Below are positions 1-5,780 of a DNA stretch of 6,025 nucleotides, in pieces. The notes beneath the pieces are model-generated. The model saw only the letters and a list, made by a program, of their open reading frames with translations, did no database searches and had not been told where the DNA came from. The DNA is from Gammaproteobacteria bacterium (GTDB lineage Bacteria > Pseudomonadota > Gammaproteobacteria > Pseudomonadales > Pseudohongiellaceae). The position numbers and the translations under genes were made by a program. Each line of letters begins with the position of its first letter. Position 1 is the stretch's first letter. Where the stretch lies: the NCBI GenBank assembly GCA_003556835.1, contig PWQG01000217.1, positions 1 to 6,025 of the forward strand, read 5' to 3'.

Positions 1-7
1 CCGATCT
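1..7. other. Probable residual Illumina adapter sequence at the window end
   Basis: The first seven bases, CCGATCT, equal the 3' end of the standard Illumina adapter; on the gene strand they read AGATCGG, the beginning of adapter read-through. They abut a coding sequence that matches its family perfectly up to this point. The gene strand reads TTC AAG GTC T followed by AGATCGG. The lone T is the first base expected for the Trp or Tyr codon that normally follows in this family, and the adapter's AG turns it into a TAG stop. Seven bases can match by chance, so this is a strong inference, not proof. Confidence 0.6.
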
Positions 8-965
8 AGACCTTGAACCGCCGGCCGTTGGCCCCGGTGCGGTACTGCTTGAACAGCACGGGCCCCGGCGACGTCACCTTGATGGCAATGGCAATGGCCA
101 GGCACACAGGAATGATCAGCAGGGTGATCAGGGAGCCGAGAATCATGTCCTCCAGGCGCTTGACGATGCGCGCCAGGCCGTCCAGCGGCGTCACGCTGAG
201 ATCCACGGCCAGGTGCCCCGCCACTTCGCTCATGCGGTGATTGAGTAGCTGCATGCCGCGGAAATCCGGGATGAAGCGCACCTCCACGGTATGGTGTCGC
301 AAGACATAGAAGATGGAACGTACCACCCCCCCCATCTCGAGGGGCACACAGATCCACACTTCGCGGGCCCCGGAACGCTCAACCCTGCTTGCCAGGCGGT
401 CGAGGTCCTGCTCCGTTAGCTCACCAGAGACTCTTTCGACACCGGCGATGGAGTGGCCCTCCCCCGGCGCGTTGCGCATCCCCTTCCCCACCTGCAGCAG
501 CTGTTCGGCCGGCCCTACCAGGAAAACGGAGCGTCGGGCGAGACCGAAGCGCCGCGCGCGCCGGAGCAGCAGCTGCGCTGCCACCCTGGCACTGGCACTG
601 ACCCCGAAAGAGATCAGCAATGCCCCACCTACCCACAGACGCGAAAAGCGTTCGGCGGCATGGGCAAAAAAGATGAGGGAGGCCGCAATGATCGCCACTA
701 CCGCCCACACTAGGCAGAGCTTGAGCAGGAGAGAGGTAATGCGGGTGATGCGCCAACGGGCATAGCCCCCCTGCATCACGTTCAGCAGCACCACCAGCAG
801 CGCCATGATGGCGGTGGCCAGCCAGTAGCGCTCATGCAGCTCGAAGCTATCGAAGCGAAACCAGTAGGCCAACAGCGCCCCAGCAATGATGGCTAGGATG
901 TCCACGATGGGGACGATCAGCAGGGACGGGTAACGCTCGTTGATTCCAATGGAACTTCTATCCAT
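6..965 (-). CDS. Polyprenyl-phosphate sugar-1-phosphate transferase (WbaP/EpsE-type initiating enzyme), 3' end missing
   Basis: Likely moves a sugar-1-phosphate from a nucleotide sugar to undecaprenyl phosphate at the inner membrane, the first step of repeat-unit assembly. What is visible: four predicted membrane segments (about residues 14-35, 48-66, 82-102, 110-130), a soluble Rossmann-like CoA_binding_3-type region (about 145-255, with SVFLVGPAEQ at 146-155), then the start of the bacterial sugar transferase domain: KRLEDMILG at 269-277, a membrane helix to about 297, and SPGPVLFKQYRTGANGRRF at 299-317. The reading frame stops at residue 319, exactly where the family continues with a conserved KFRSM segment. 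The catalytic region is absent; family members are usually about 450-480 residues. The stop is formed with bases matching a sequencing adapter, so I read this as a gene cut by the sequence end, not a natural truncation. ATG start, 14 bases after the Alg13-like stop, with a weak AGAAG ribosome site 7 bases upstream. The preferred sugar cannot be read. Confidence 0.9.
   Translation of the reverse strand: MDRSSIGINERYPSLLIVPIVDILAIIAGALLAYWFRFDSFELHERYWLATAIMALLVVLLNVMQGGYARWRITRITSLLLKLCLVWAVVAIIAASLIFFAHAAERFSRLWVGGALLISFGVSASARVAAQLLLRRARRFGLARRSVFLVGPAEQLLQVGKGMRNAPGEGHSIAGVERVSGELTEQDLDRLASRVERSGAREVWICVPLEMGGVVRSIFYVLRHHTVEVRFIPDFRGMQLLNHRMSEVAGHLAVDLSVTPLDGLARIVKRLEDMILGSLITLLIIPVCLAIAIAIKVTSPGPVLFKQYRTGANGRRFKV
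326..333. repeat. C8/G8 homopolymer inside the sugar transferase gene
   Basis: Eight consecutive C on the plus strand (G on the coding strand) cover the end of codon 211 through the start of codon 214 (Met-Gly-Gly-Val). The frame is intact on both sides of the tract. Tracts of this length are prone to slippage in replication and in sequencing. Confidence 0.85.
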
Positions 966-979
966 GCGTATACTTCTAT

Positions 980-1489
980 CTACAGGGTGCGAATCAGCGC
1001 GTTGAGCTTCTTCCCGAAGTCTTGGCGCTGCCTGTGAATGGTCTCGCCGGCGATCACGATCGGTTCGGCGGCCATATCATACGCCAGAATGGCGCTGACC
1101 AGAGAGTCAGTCCCCTCGTGAAATGGCACCGCGTAGATACCCGCAATGGCCTCGGCGGTATCGACCTGATGATCGTTACGGTGCTCACCCAGCCGAGCCA
1201 GACGCGGCAGCATCAAGAACGGCTTCCCCTGCTCCAGGCAGGCCAGGATGTTCCCCATGCCGGCATGGGTTACCACCAGCGCTGCCTCGGTAAAGATCTG
1301 CTGGTACTCTTCTGCCTTGAAGAGCGGCTGGGCACGCAGGTTCGGTAAGGAGCCAAGAGTGGACAGGTTCACATCGGGCCCGGCCTGGTAGACCAGCGTC
1401 CAGGCCGGGCGCTGCTCCGCCACCCCCTGCACCACCTGATCCATGCGGGGAAAGGGAAACTGGGTACCGGCGGCAAAGAGGATTCTCAC
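980..1489 (-). CDS. Alg13-like / PssE-type glycosyltransferase subunit (family 28 C-terminal domain)
   Basis: 169 residues, the usual size for the nucleotide-sugar-binding half of a split Alg13/Alg14-type enzyme. Visible family signatures: the N-terminal strand and GTQFPFPRMD loop (8-17), THAGMGNI (74-81, corresponding to the glycine-rich sHAGxG donor-binding loop), EQGKPFLMLPR (86-96) and EHRNDHQ (102-108, the conserved region ending in HQ). There is no signal peptide or membrane helix, so it should be cytosolic and be brought to the membrane by its partner, encoded immediately upstream. By analogy with rhizobial PssD/PssE and streptococcal pairs, it would add the second sugar, often a glucuronic acid or hexose, to the lipid-linked first sugar; the sugar here is unknown. 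It starts with GTG, overlapping the partner's stop by four bases (GTGA), which implies coupled translation and matched subunit amounts. It ends in TAG. Confidence 0.9.
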   Translation of the reverse strand: MRILFAAGTQFPFPRMDQVVQGVAEQRPAWTLVYQAGPDVNLSTLGSLPNLRAQPLFKAEEYQQIFTEAALVVTHAGMGNILACLEQGKPFLMLPRLARLGEHRNDHQVDTAEAIAGIYAVPFHEGTDSLVSAILAYDMAAEPIVIAGETIHRQRQDFGKKLNALIRTL

Positions 1490-1914
1490 AGCAGCCTCCC
1501 CAGGTAGCGTACGCGCCCGTTGGCCAGCTCAGGCCACTGGGTCAGCACCTCGGTGGCAAACAGTCTGGCCGCATGCCCTGAAAGAGAAAGCCGCCGGCAG
1601 TTGGCGATACTGTCGACCCAGAGGGTCTTTTTGCGCAGCAGGAAGCCGGCAAAGAGCACCAGAAGCCCGGGCGCCGCGCCGGTGCTGATGATCAGGTCTG
1701 GCCGGCTGCGGCGGACGATCCCGATAGCTTTGGGCAGCTGACGAACGCCACGCCACAGCTCACGCACACTGAAGTCGTCGAGATAGTAGGTCGCGCCACT
1801 GTGCTGCCCATCGGCCGTGGAGACAAAGACCTGATCGTCGACTTCCAACAGTTTAGCCAGCCGCTGAAGTTGAACCCAGTGCCCGCCGAAAGAGGCCACC
1901 AGAAGGACCCTCAT
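1486..1914 (-). CDS. Alg14-like / PssD-type glycosyltransferase subunit
   Basis: 142 residues, matching the Alg14/PssD family, which supplies the acceptor-binding and membrane-anchoring half of a two-subunit transferase. Signatures in order: RVLLVASFGGHWVQL (2-16, with the conserved GGH of the N-terminal loop), STGAAPG (77-83), a hydrophobic stretch at about 82-93, DSIANCRRLSLSG (101-113, equivalent to the family's ES-x-x-R-x-x-x-LS-x-(T/S)-G region) and TQWPEL (125-130, the conserved Q-W-P-E-L). There is no separate N-terminal transmembrane anchor of the eukaryotic Alg14 type, so membrane association probably uses the amphipathic or hydrophobic regions. Its ATG overlaps the upstream GT2 stop by four bases (ATGA), with AGGGAG eight bases before it. 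It is directly followed by its Alg13-like partner, the canonical PssD-PssE order. Confidence 0.92.
   Translation of the reverse strand: MRVLLVASFGGHWVQLQRLAKLLEVDDQVFVSTADGQHSGATYYLDDFSVRELWRGVRQLPKAIGIVRRSRPDLIISTGAAPGLLVLFAGFLLRKKTLWVDSIANCRRLSLSGHAARLFATEVLTQWPELANGRVRYLGRLL
1495..1501 (-). promoter_or_regulatory. Ribosome binding site of the Alg13-like gene
   Basis: GGGGAGG lies five bases before the GTG at 1489, inside the last codons of the Alg14-like gene. It supports that GTG as the true start and explains how the second subunit is translated in coupling with the first. Confidence 0.75.
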
Positions 1915-2798
1915 CGGGGAAGCTCCCTGGCCCCGCGGGGACGGAAGCGCATTGCCAGGCGTTGATGCAGCTTGACCCCCTTCAGATAGATCAGTACCCC
2001 GAGAACCAGGCTCCGCTCACGCCAGCTCATATCAGAGCGTTGCAGCAGCTCGCGAAGATCATTGCCGAGATTGCCTAGCACCCGGCCACTGCCCTGGAGC
2101 GCGCCAGTCTCGCCATGCAGTGCCATGCTGCCGGCCGAGACACGACGCGCCTTCTGCGCCAGGGAGGCAAGGGTATTGCGTGCCGGATGTCGCACCACTG
2201 CATCCGGGCAATACACGAGCTTGAAGCCCGCCGAAGTGGCCCGCCGGGTCCATTCGAAGTCCCCGCCGGACATCATCTGCTCGTTGAAAACACCGACGGC
2301 ATCAAAGACTTCGCGTCTGACAATCAGGTTGGCGGTCACGGCCACCCCCCGCTCCACGTTCCGGGCCTGGCGAAAGGCAAAGGCCTTCTCGTAGCACTCG
2401 GCGGGGGTCAAGCGAGCACTTTTATAGGTCAGAGCGATGTGCCCCGCAACCAGATCAGCGCCCTGATTTTCCATGCAGGCCAGCGCTGCCCCTAACCAAT
2501 CGGGTTCGGGCAGGCAGTCGGCGTCGAGAAAGACGAGTACCCCGCCCCGTGCTACGCCGATGCCTCGATTGCGGGCCGCATAGGAACCGGGCTTGGGCTC
2601 GCTCAGCAAGCGCACCTGACCGGTCCAAACCAGGCTGGTTGGCGGCTCCTCATCTGGGGCATTGTTCACCGCCAACACCTCGAAGCCATCCGGCGGATAG
2701 TGCTGCTGCGCCAGTGCCAATAGACAATGCTGCAGGCCTACCCAATCGCGGTAAGTAGGAATGATCACCGAAACGCTCGGCCGTCCAGGAAAACTCAT
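1911..2798 (-). CDS. Family 2 glycosyltransferase
   Basis: 295 residues with a GT-A fold, probably adding one sugar of the lipid-linked repeat unit from a nucleotide-sugar donor on the cytoplasmic side. Family features: the opening strand VSVIIPTYRDW (9-19), KPGSYAARNRGI (69-80), the metal-binding DxD as LDADCLPEPDW (91-101), and MSGGDFEWTRRA (176-187), whose Asp180/Glu182 pair sits where this family has its (E/D)D-type acceptor or base residues. His204 in the VVRHPA segment (201-206) matches the conserved late His seen in many GT2 enzymes. The tail has only a weak hydrophobic stretch (263-272), so this is not a multi-pass synthase. I chose the ATG at 2798. The frame is open further upstream, but that extension would overprint the preceding gene in another frame and shows no GT2 features. 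The ATG overlaps the upstream stop by four bases and has AAGGTG eight bases before it. Donor and linkage cannot be read. Confidence 0.93.
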   Translation of the reverse strand: MSFPGRPSVSVIIPTYRDWVGLQHCLLALAQQHYPPDGFEVLAVNNAPDEEPPTSLVWTGQVRLLSEPKPGSYAARNRGIGVARGGVLVFLDADCLPEPDWLGAALACMENQGADLVAGHIALTYKSARLTPAECYEKAFAFRQARNVERGVAVTANLIVRREVFDAVGVFNEQMMSGGDFEWTRRATSAGFKLVYCPDAVVRHPARNTLASLAQKARRVSAGSMALHGETGALQGSGRVLGNLGNDLRELLQRSDMSWRERSLVLGVLIYLKGVKLHQRLAMRFRPRGARELPR

Positions 2799-4597
2799 GG
2801 GTTCTTCACCTTGCTGCTCAGCGCTTCGGCTTGGTCTCTTTCTTCCTCGATGAGCGGTACCGGCTGGGGTAGACAGCTCAGCATGTCCGGAATCAGCGCG
2901 ATGGCATCGGCATACTTCTGCTTGTTGTAGGCGGTTTCGAAGGCGCTGCAGCATGCGCAGAGACGAAGGCGCTCCAGCGGAACCGCTCGCAAGGCCTCGC
3001 GCTGCTCGGCAGCCACGGCGACCACCCTCCTCAGCCGCCCCTCCCACCCCTTGCCAATCGGAAAGTCGGCACCGATCGGTTCCAGGGCCCAGCTTCCCCA
3101 ATGGGCCAGCAGCAGCTCACCGGTATCCGCGACAAGCGTGAGCTCCCTCGGAACCCCGGGGTTGATCACCGCCAAGGGCAAGGCGTTCAGCTCGGCCAGC
3201 AGCGCATCGAAGCGGCGGCTCAGCTGATCGATGGCATCTCGCTGGGCAGGGTCGGCGGCGACAGCGGCCAGGCGCGGCAGCATGCGTGACGACAAGCGCT
3301 GGTGCAGGAAGGGGTGCGAACGACGATAGCGGGCGACCAGGTGGCGGCCAGGCTCCACCTGCCAGCAGCGGGCCAGCCGCTCGGTTGACCGCCTCACGGA
3401 CCCTTCACGCCCGTCGCTCATGCCGGGCCGCAAGCGGAACAGATGCACGTCGAAGCCATCCATCTGCTCCACCCCCAGTAACTCGGGGGCCGGCAGGGCA
3501 CGCCCGGCCGTAGATGCCAGAAGGTCTGCCTCATTCAGGGCCGCCTTCCTGTGACGGCTGCCGAAGACCTTGAGCAGCAACGCCTGCGGCTCACGGCCCG
3601 GCACCCGCAGTGCCACATCAAAGGCGAGAATATCGGTCAGCCCGCTCTGCCGCCAGTGACAACTCAGCGTGCTGTCGGCCGTCAGCGGTTCCACGCCGAG
3701 GCGCTCCAACAGCGGCATCAGCGGCTCGGGCCGCTCACCCAGTGTCAGCAGCTCCCAGAGCTTGCGGTGCCGCGGGTTCTCCGGCGCCTTCTCCAGCCGG
3801 TGACCTGTGAAGAAGATGGCATTGATCTGCAGGCGCTTGCTGTGCAGCCAGAGGGCATCCTTGATGACGATTTCGAGCCTACCCAGCAGCTGCCGAGAGA
3901 GCAGCAGGCTGATGATCGCCACCATGAAGCCCACGCCTTCCCAGAGCAGGAAGTCCAGCACCATAAAAGCGAATAGCAGCAGGAAGCCGGCCCCGGAGAG
4001 CAGCCCCACCAGGCTGTTGGCATTCTCCTGAAGCTTGGTGCGCCACTTTGGCTGCCGTTGAGCGGCCAGGGAGAGCACCAGCGACACACCCAGCACATAG
4101 GCCACCATGACGCTCAAGAAAGCGGGATAGAGGACAGCGAACAACACGCCGAGCAGCCCCGTCAATACACCGGTCGCCAGGCCCGCTGCAAGTTTCCGGT
4201 AGGCTTGGCTTGCCACCTCATCCTGGTTGGAAAACAGCACCAGCTTGCGACTGCGTACCACGATACCCGCCGCACCCTTCTCGGCCATTCCCTCCAACAG
4301 CCTTTCCGCCAGCAGATAAGTGCAATAGAACACCAGAGTGGCCAGGCTCAGCGCGATGACTAGCACATCCCGATCGTAGGCCGCCCAAGATGGTGGGAAA
4401 TAACGCGGAATGCCGGTGGAACCGATCAGGATGATGACCTTGAGTGGCAAAAAGAAGGCTAGCAGCTTGGAAAACTGGCTCACCAGGGTCAGCGCCACTA
4501 CGGACAGTGTGGGCAGTGGCACGAACCTGAAAAACTTTCTGAGCACCGCTGCCGACCAATATAGCTGGCGGCTAGCCAGTCGATATAGCCAGATCAT
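2795..4597 (-). CDS. Membrane protein: ABC-exporter-like transmembrane domain fused to a degenerate kinase-like domain (function unknown)
   Basis: I do not recognise a named family. Residues about 28-262 hold roughly six hydrophobic segments (28-60, 77-97, 135-157, 158-178, 195-218, 220-236) followed by a helix. Their order and the charged loops between segments 2 and 3 resemble the ABC_membrane domain of exporters, but no Walker A, signature or Walker B motif follows. Residues about 310-520 resemble an aminoglycoside phosphotransferase-type kinase: LLLKVFG with Lys343, Glu356 as the candidate partner, a hinge-like HLFRLRPG (385-392), and a late block at 475-505 aligning with the catalytic and metal loops. 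There the catalytic HGD becomes N-P-G (479-481), the Asn becomes Leu486 and the metal Asp becomes His499, so it looks like a pseudokinase. A tail (about 545-575) has Cys547, Cys549 and Cys550 and a TPR-like helix pair. The ATG is preceded directly by an in-frame stop and, six bases upstream, by AGGCGG. It overlaps the GT2 start by four bases. A role in polymer assembly, export or regulation is inferred from context only. Confidence 0.85.
   Translation of the reverse strand: MIWLYRLASRQLYWSAAVLRKFFRFVPLPTLSVVALTLVSQFSKLLAFFLPLKVIILIGSTGIPRYFPPSWAAYDRDVLVIALSLATLVFYCTYLLAERLLEGMAEKGAAGIVVRSRKLVLFSNQDEVASQAYRKLAAGLATGVLTGLLGVLFAVLYPAFLSVMVAYVLGVSLVLSLAAQRQPKWRTKLQENANSLVGLLSGAGFLLLFAFMVLDFLLWEGVGFMVAIISLLLSRQLLGRLEIVIKDALWLHSKRLQINAIFFTGHRLEKAPENPRHRKLWELLTLGERPEPLMPLLERLGVEPLTADSTLSCHWRQSGLTDILAFDVALRVPGREPQALLLKVFGSRHRKAALNEADLLASTAGRALPAPELLGVEQMDGFDVHLFRLRPGMSDGREGSVRRSTERLARCWQVEPGRHLVARYRRSHPFLHQRLSSRMLPRLAAVAADPAQRDAIDQLSRRFDALLAELNALPLAVINPGVPRELTLVADTGELLLAHWGSWALEPIGADFPIGKGWEGRLRRVVAVAAEQREALRAVPLERLRLCACCSAFETAYNKQKYADAIALIPDMLSCLPQPVPLIEEERDQAEALSSKVKNP
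2807..2812 (-). promoter_or_regulatory. Ribosome binding site that fixes the GT2 start
   Basis: AAGGTG lies eight bases upstream of the ATG at 2798. The open frame continues back to 3101, so this site and the ATGA overlap with the upstream stop are the reasons for choosing the shorter 295-residue protein. Confidence 0.65.
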
Positions 4598-4646
4598 TCA
4601 GTACCGCCTGAAGACAGTGTAATTGTCACAGTTACGACCTAATGCA
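4598..4646. other. Short intergenic gap at a base-composition boundary
   Basis: This is the longest gap between genes in the window, at 49 bases. It contains the AGGCGG ribosome site for the downstream membrane gene (4604-4609). I see no convincing terminator stem or sigma-70 promoter, so read-through from the lyase gene is expected. DNA upstream of this point (higher coordinates) is clearly more AT-rich than DNA downstream of it. Confidence 0.6.
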
Positions 4647-5780
4647 TCAGTGGAGTTGCCAGAACGGACGAATACCATCATGGGGGAAGAATAGAGGCTT
4701 GATGGCCTCTTTCTCGGGTATTTCGACATGCTCAAAATCAGCCGGCATCCCATAGCGGTCACGATAGGCGTAGTAGATAGGGAAGAACCGCTCTCGATCA
4801 AACTCATTGATCTGTTGGTAAGGCCACTCCCTGCCGATGAAAGATAATAGCCACTCCATGACCTTACGAATGCTCTGCCCCTGCGGCCCCTCGAAGCCCC
4901 AGAGATCTTCTCCACAGGACTCCCCTAGCTGGGCAAGGTGAATCCAACCCTGCAGGTTGAAGCAGCAGTAATGAGCAGTGGTGGTCCGTTTCATTTCTTC
5001 TGGCTGCTCCCCGTTCGCGGAGAACTGATAAACAATGCGACCCCGGGCATCATGGAAAATTTCTTTCAGAAGCCTTTCATCACCGAGATATGCCGAGACG
5101 GATGAAACCTGTAGGTCGTAGTATGTGCCATGATTGTTTTTAGCACGCCTCTCTTTCACACCCTGGGGACTGGTTAACAGCCAATTCAAAAACTCGCCAA
5201 GCCAAACTTTAAACTCTCTCACCTGACCAATGGAAAGCGCACCAAGAGATTCTAGAATTTTAACTGCATCAAGAAAGAAATAAAAATCTTTGGTTTCAAT
5301 CAACCCAGAACTTGTGCCTTGATTTTTATTCCAACCACGCCTAACTTGAGAATAACGCAAATTTGGGCGCATTGCCGTATTTTGATCAAGGAACCAGGTC
5401 TTGACTAGTTTCGCCGCATGACGTAAGTATCGCTCCTCAGAAAAAAAACGCCCCCCCAGTGTCAGAACCAAAGTATCATCGAACATTCGCTGTAGCCTAG
5501 TCCGATCATACCTCTCACTCATAGGCTCATAAAGGCGAGTTCCCGGCACTCTCTTTCCATCTCGGGGAATATAAGGCAAGCCAGGAATTGGCAAGGGGAA
5601 TGGCCAATAGTAAGGGGCCGGATGCCAGTAATCCTGAGGGTCATTGCTTGGCGGAAGAGTGGTTTTATCGATTACACTATAAGGCCCCCTCTCTAAGGCT
5701 AAATCAGCCTCATACCTCAACCGCTCCACAAGCAACCCGCAGCCTTCGAAGTATTTTTTATCTCGCACCAAGAACCTCAC
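4647..5780 (-). CDS. Alginate lyase family protein (PL5-like), no signal peptide
   Basis: 377 residues matching the Alginate_lyase domain (PF05426 type), an all-alpha fold that cleaves uronic-acid polymers by beta-elimination. Visible signatures: DPQDYWHPAPYYWP (47-60), the family's D-x-x-D-Y-x-x-x-x-P-Y-x-W-P motif; KNNHGTYYD (214-222), whose Asn216-His217 correspond to the catalytic Asn-His of PL5 lyases; KRTTTAHY (264-271), supplying Arg265 and the candidate catalytic Tyr271; and a late FFPIYYAYRDRYG (332-344). The catalytic set looks complete, so an active enzyme is plausible. Characterised AlgL proteins are periplasmic, but no signal peptide or membrane helix is present here and none can be added: an in-frame stop lies at 5796-5798. 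The listed start is GTG at 5780, overlapping the upstream gene by 23 bases; GTG at 5768 is a good alternative. The gene is AT-rich compared with downstream genes and carries neighbouring G7 and T8 tracts. The substrate could be alginate, glucuronan or the operon's own polymer. Confidence 0.85.
   Translation of the reverse strand: MRFLVRDKKYFEGCGLLVERLRYEADLALERGPYSVIDKTTLPPSNDPQDYWHPAPYYWPFPLPIPGLPYIPRDGKRVPGTRLYEPMSERYDRTRLQRMFDDTLVLTLGGRFFSEERYLRHAAKLVKTWFLDQNTAMRPNLRYSQVRRGWNKNQGTSSGLIETKDFYFFLDAVKILESLGALSIGQVREFKVWLGEFLNWLLTSPQGVKERRAKNNHGTYYDLQVSSVSAYLGDERLLKEIFHDARGRIVYQFSANGEQPEEMKRTTTAHYCCFNLQGWIHLAQLGESCGEDLWGFEGPQGQSIRKVMEWLLSFIGREWPYQQINEFDRERFFPIYYAYRDRYGMPADFEHVEIPEKEAIKPLFFPHDGIRPFWQLH
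5441..5457. repeat. Adjacent A8 and C7 homopolymers inside the lyase gene
   Basis: On the coding strand a G7 tract (5451-5457) is followed two bases later by a T8 tract (5441-5448), covering residues 108-114 (Leu-Gly-Gly-Arg-Phe-Phe-Ser). The frame is intact across both and family motifs lie on both sides, so the gene is in frame in this sequence. A one-base slip would end the protein early, before the catalytic Asn-His. Confidence 0.85.

Noticed and set aside
6..8. TAG as a natural premature stop making the sugar transferase a pseudogene or a half-length protein
   Set aside because: The stop is built from bases matching an Illumina adapter at the very edge, and the sequence fits the family right up to that point. 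An artefact is the simpler explanation.
313..765. Plus-strand open frame of 150 codons antisense to the sugar transferase
   Set aside because: Arg/Ser/Pro-rich shadow frame lying wholly inside a clearly recognisable gene on the other strand.
2799..3101. Long N-terminal extension of the GT2 reading frame
   Set aside because: It overprints the end of the membrane/pseudokinase gene in another frame, has low-complexity Arg/Gly/Ala-rich composition and no GT2 features. The ATG at 2798 has a ribosome site and a start/stop overlap.
3551..3976. Plus-strand open frame of 141 codons antisense to the membrane/pseudokinase gene
   Set aside because: It is a shadow of a GC-rich coding region, with Gln/Arg/His-rich content, no recognisable domain and no ribosome site noted. 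The minus-strand gene accounts for the region.
4615..4640. CRP/FNR-like imperfect repeat (TGTGA-N6-CACTG on the minus strand) in the intergenic gap
   Set aside because: The right half-site does not match TCACA and the arms are not a true inverted repeat. No promoter elements are nearby, so it is not supported as an operator.
4598..4915. Minus-strand open frame of 105 codons overlapping the end of the lyase gene
   Set aside because: It lies in a different frame from the lyase, whose conserved C-terminal residues occupy the same DNA, and shows no domain.
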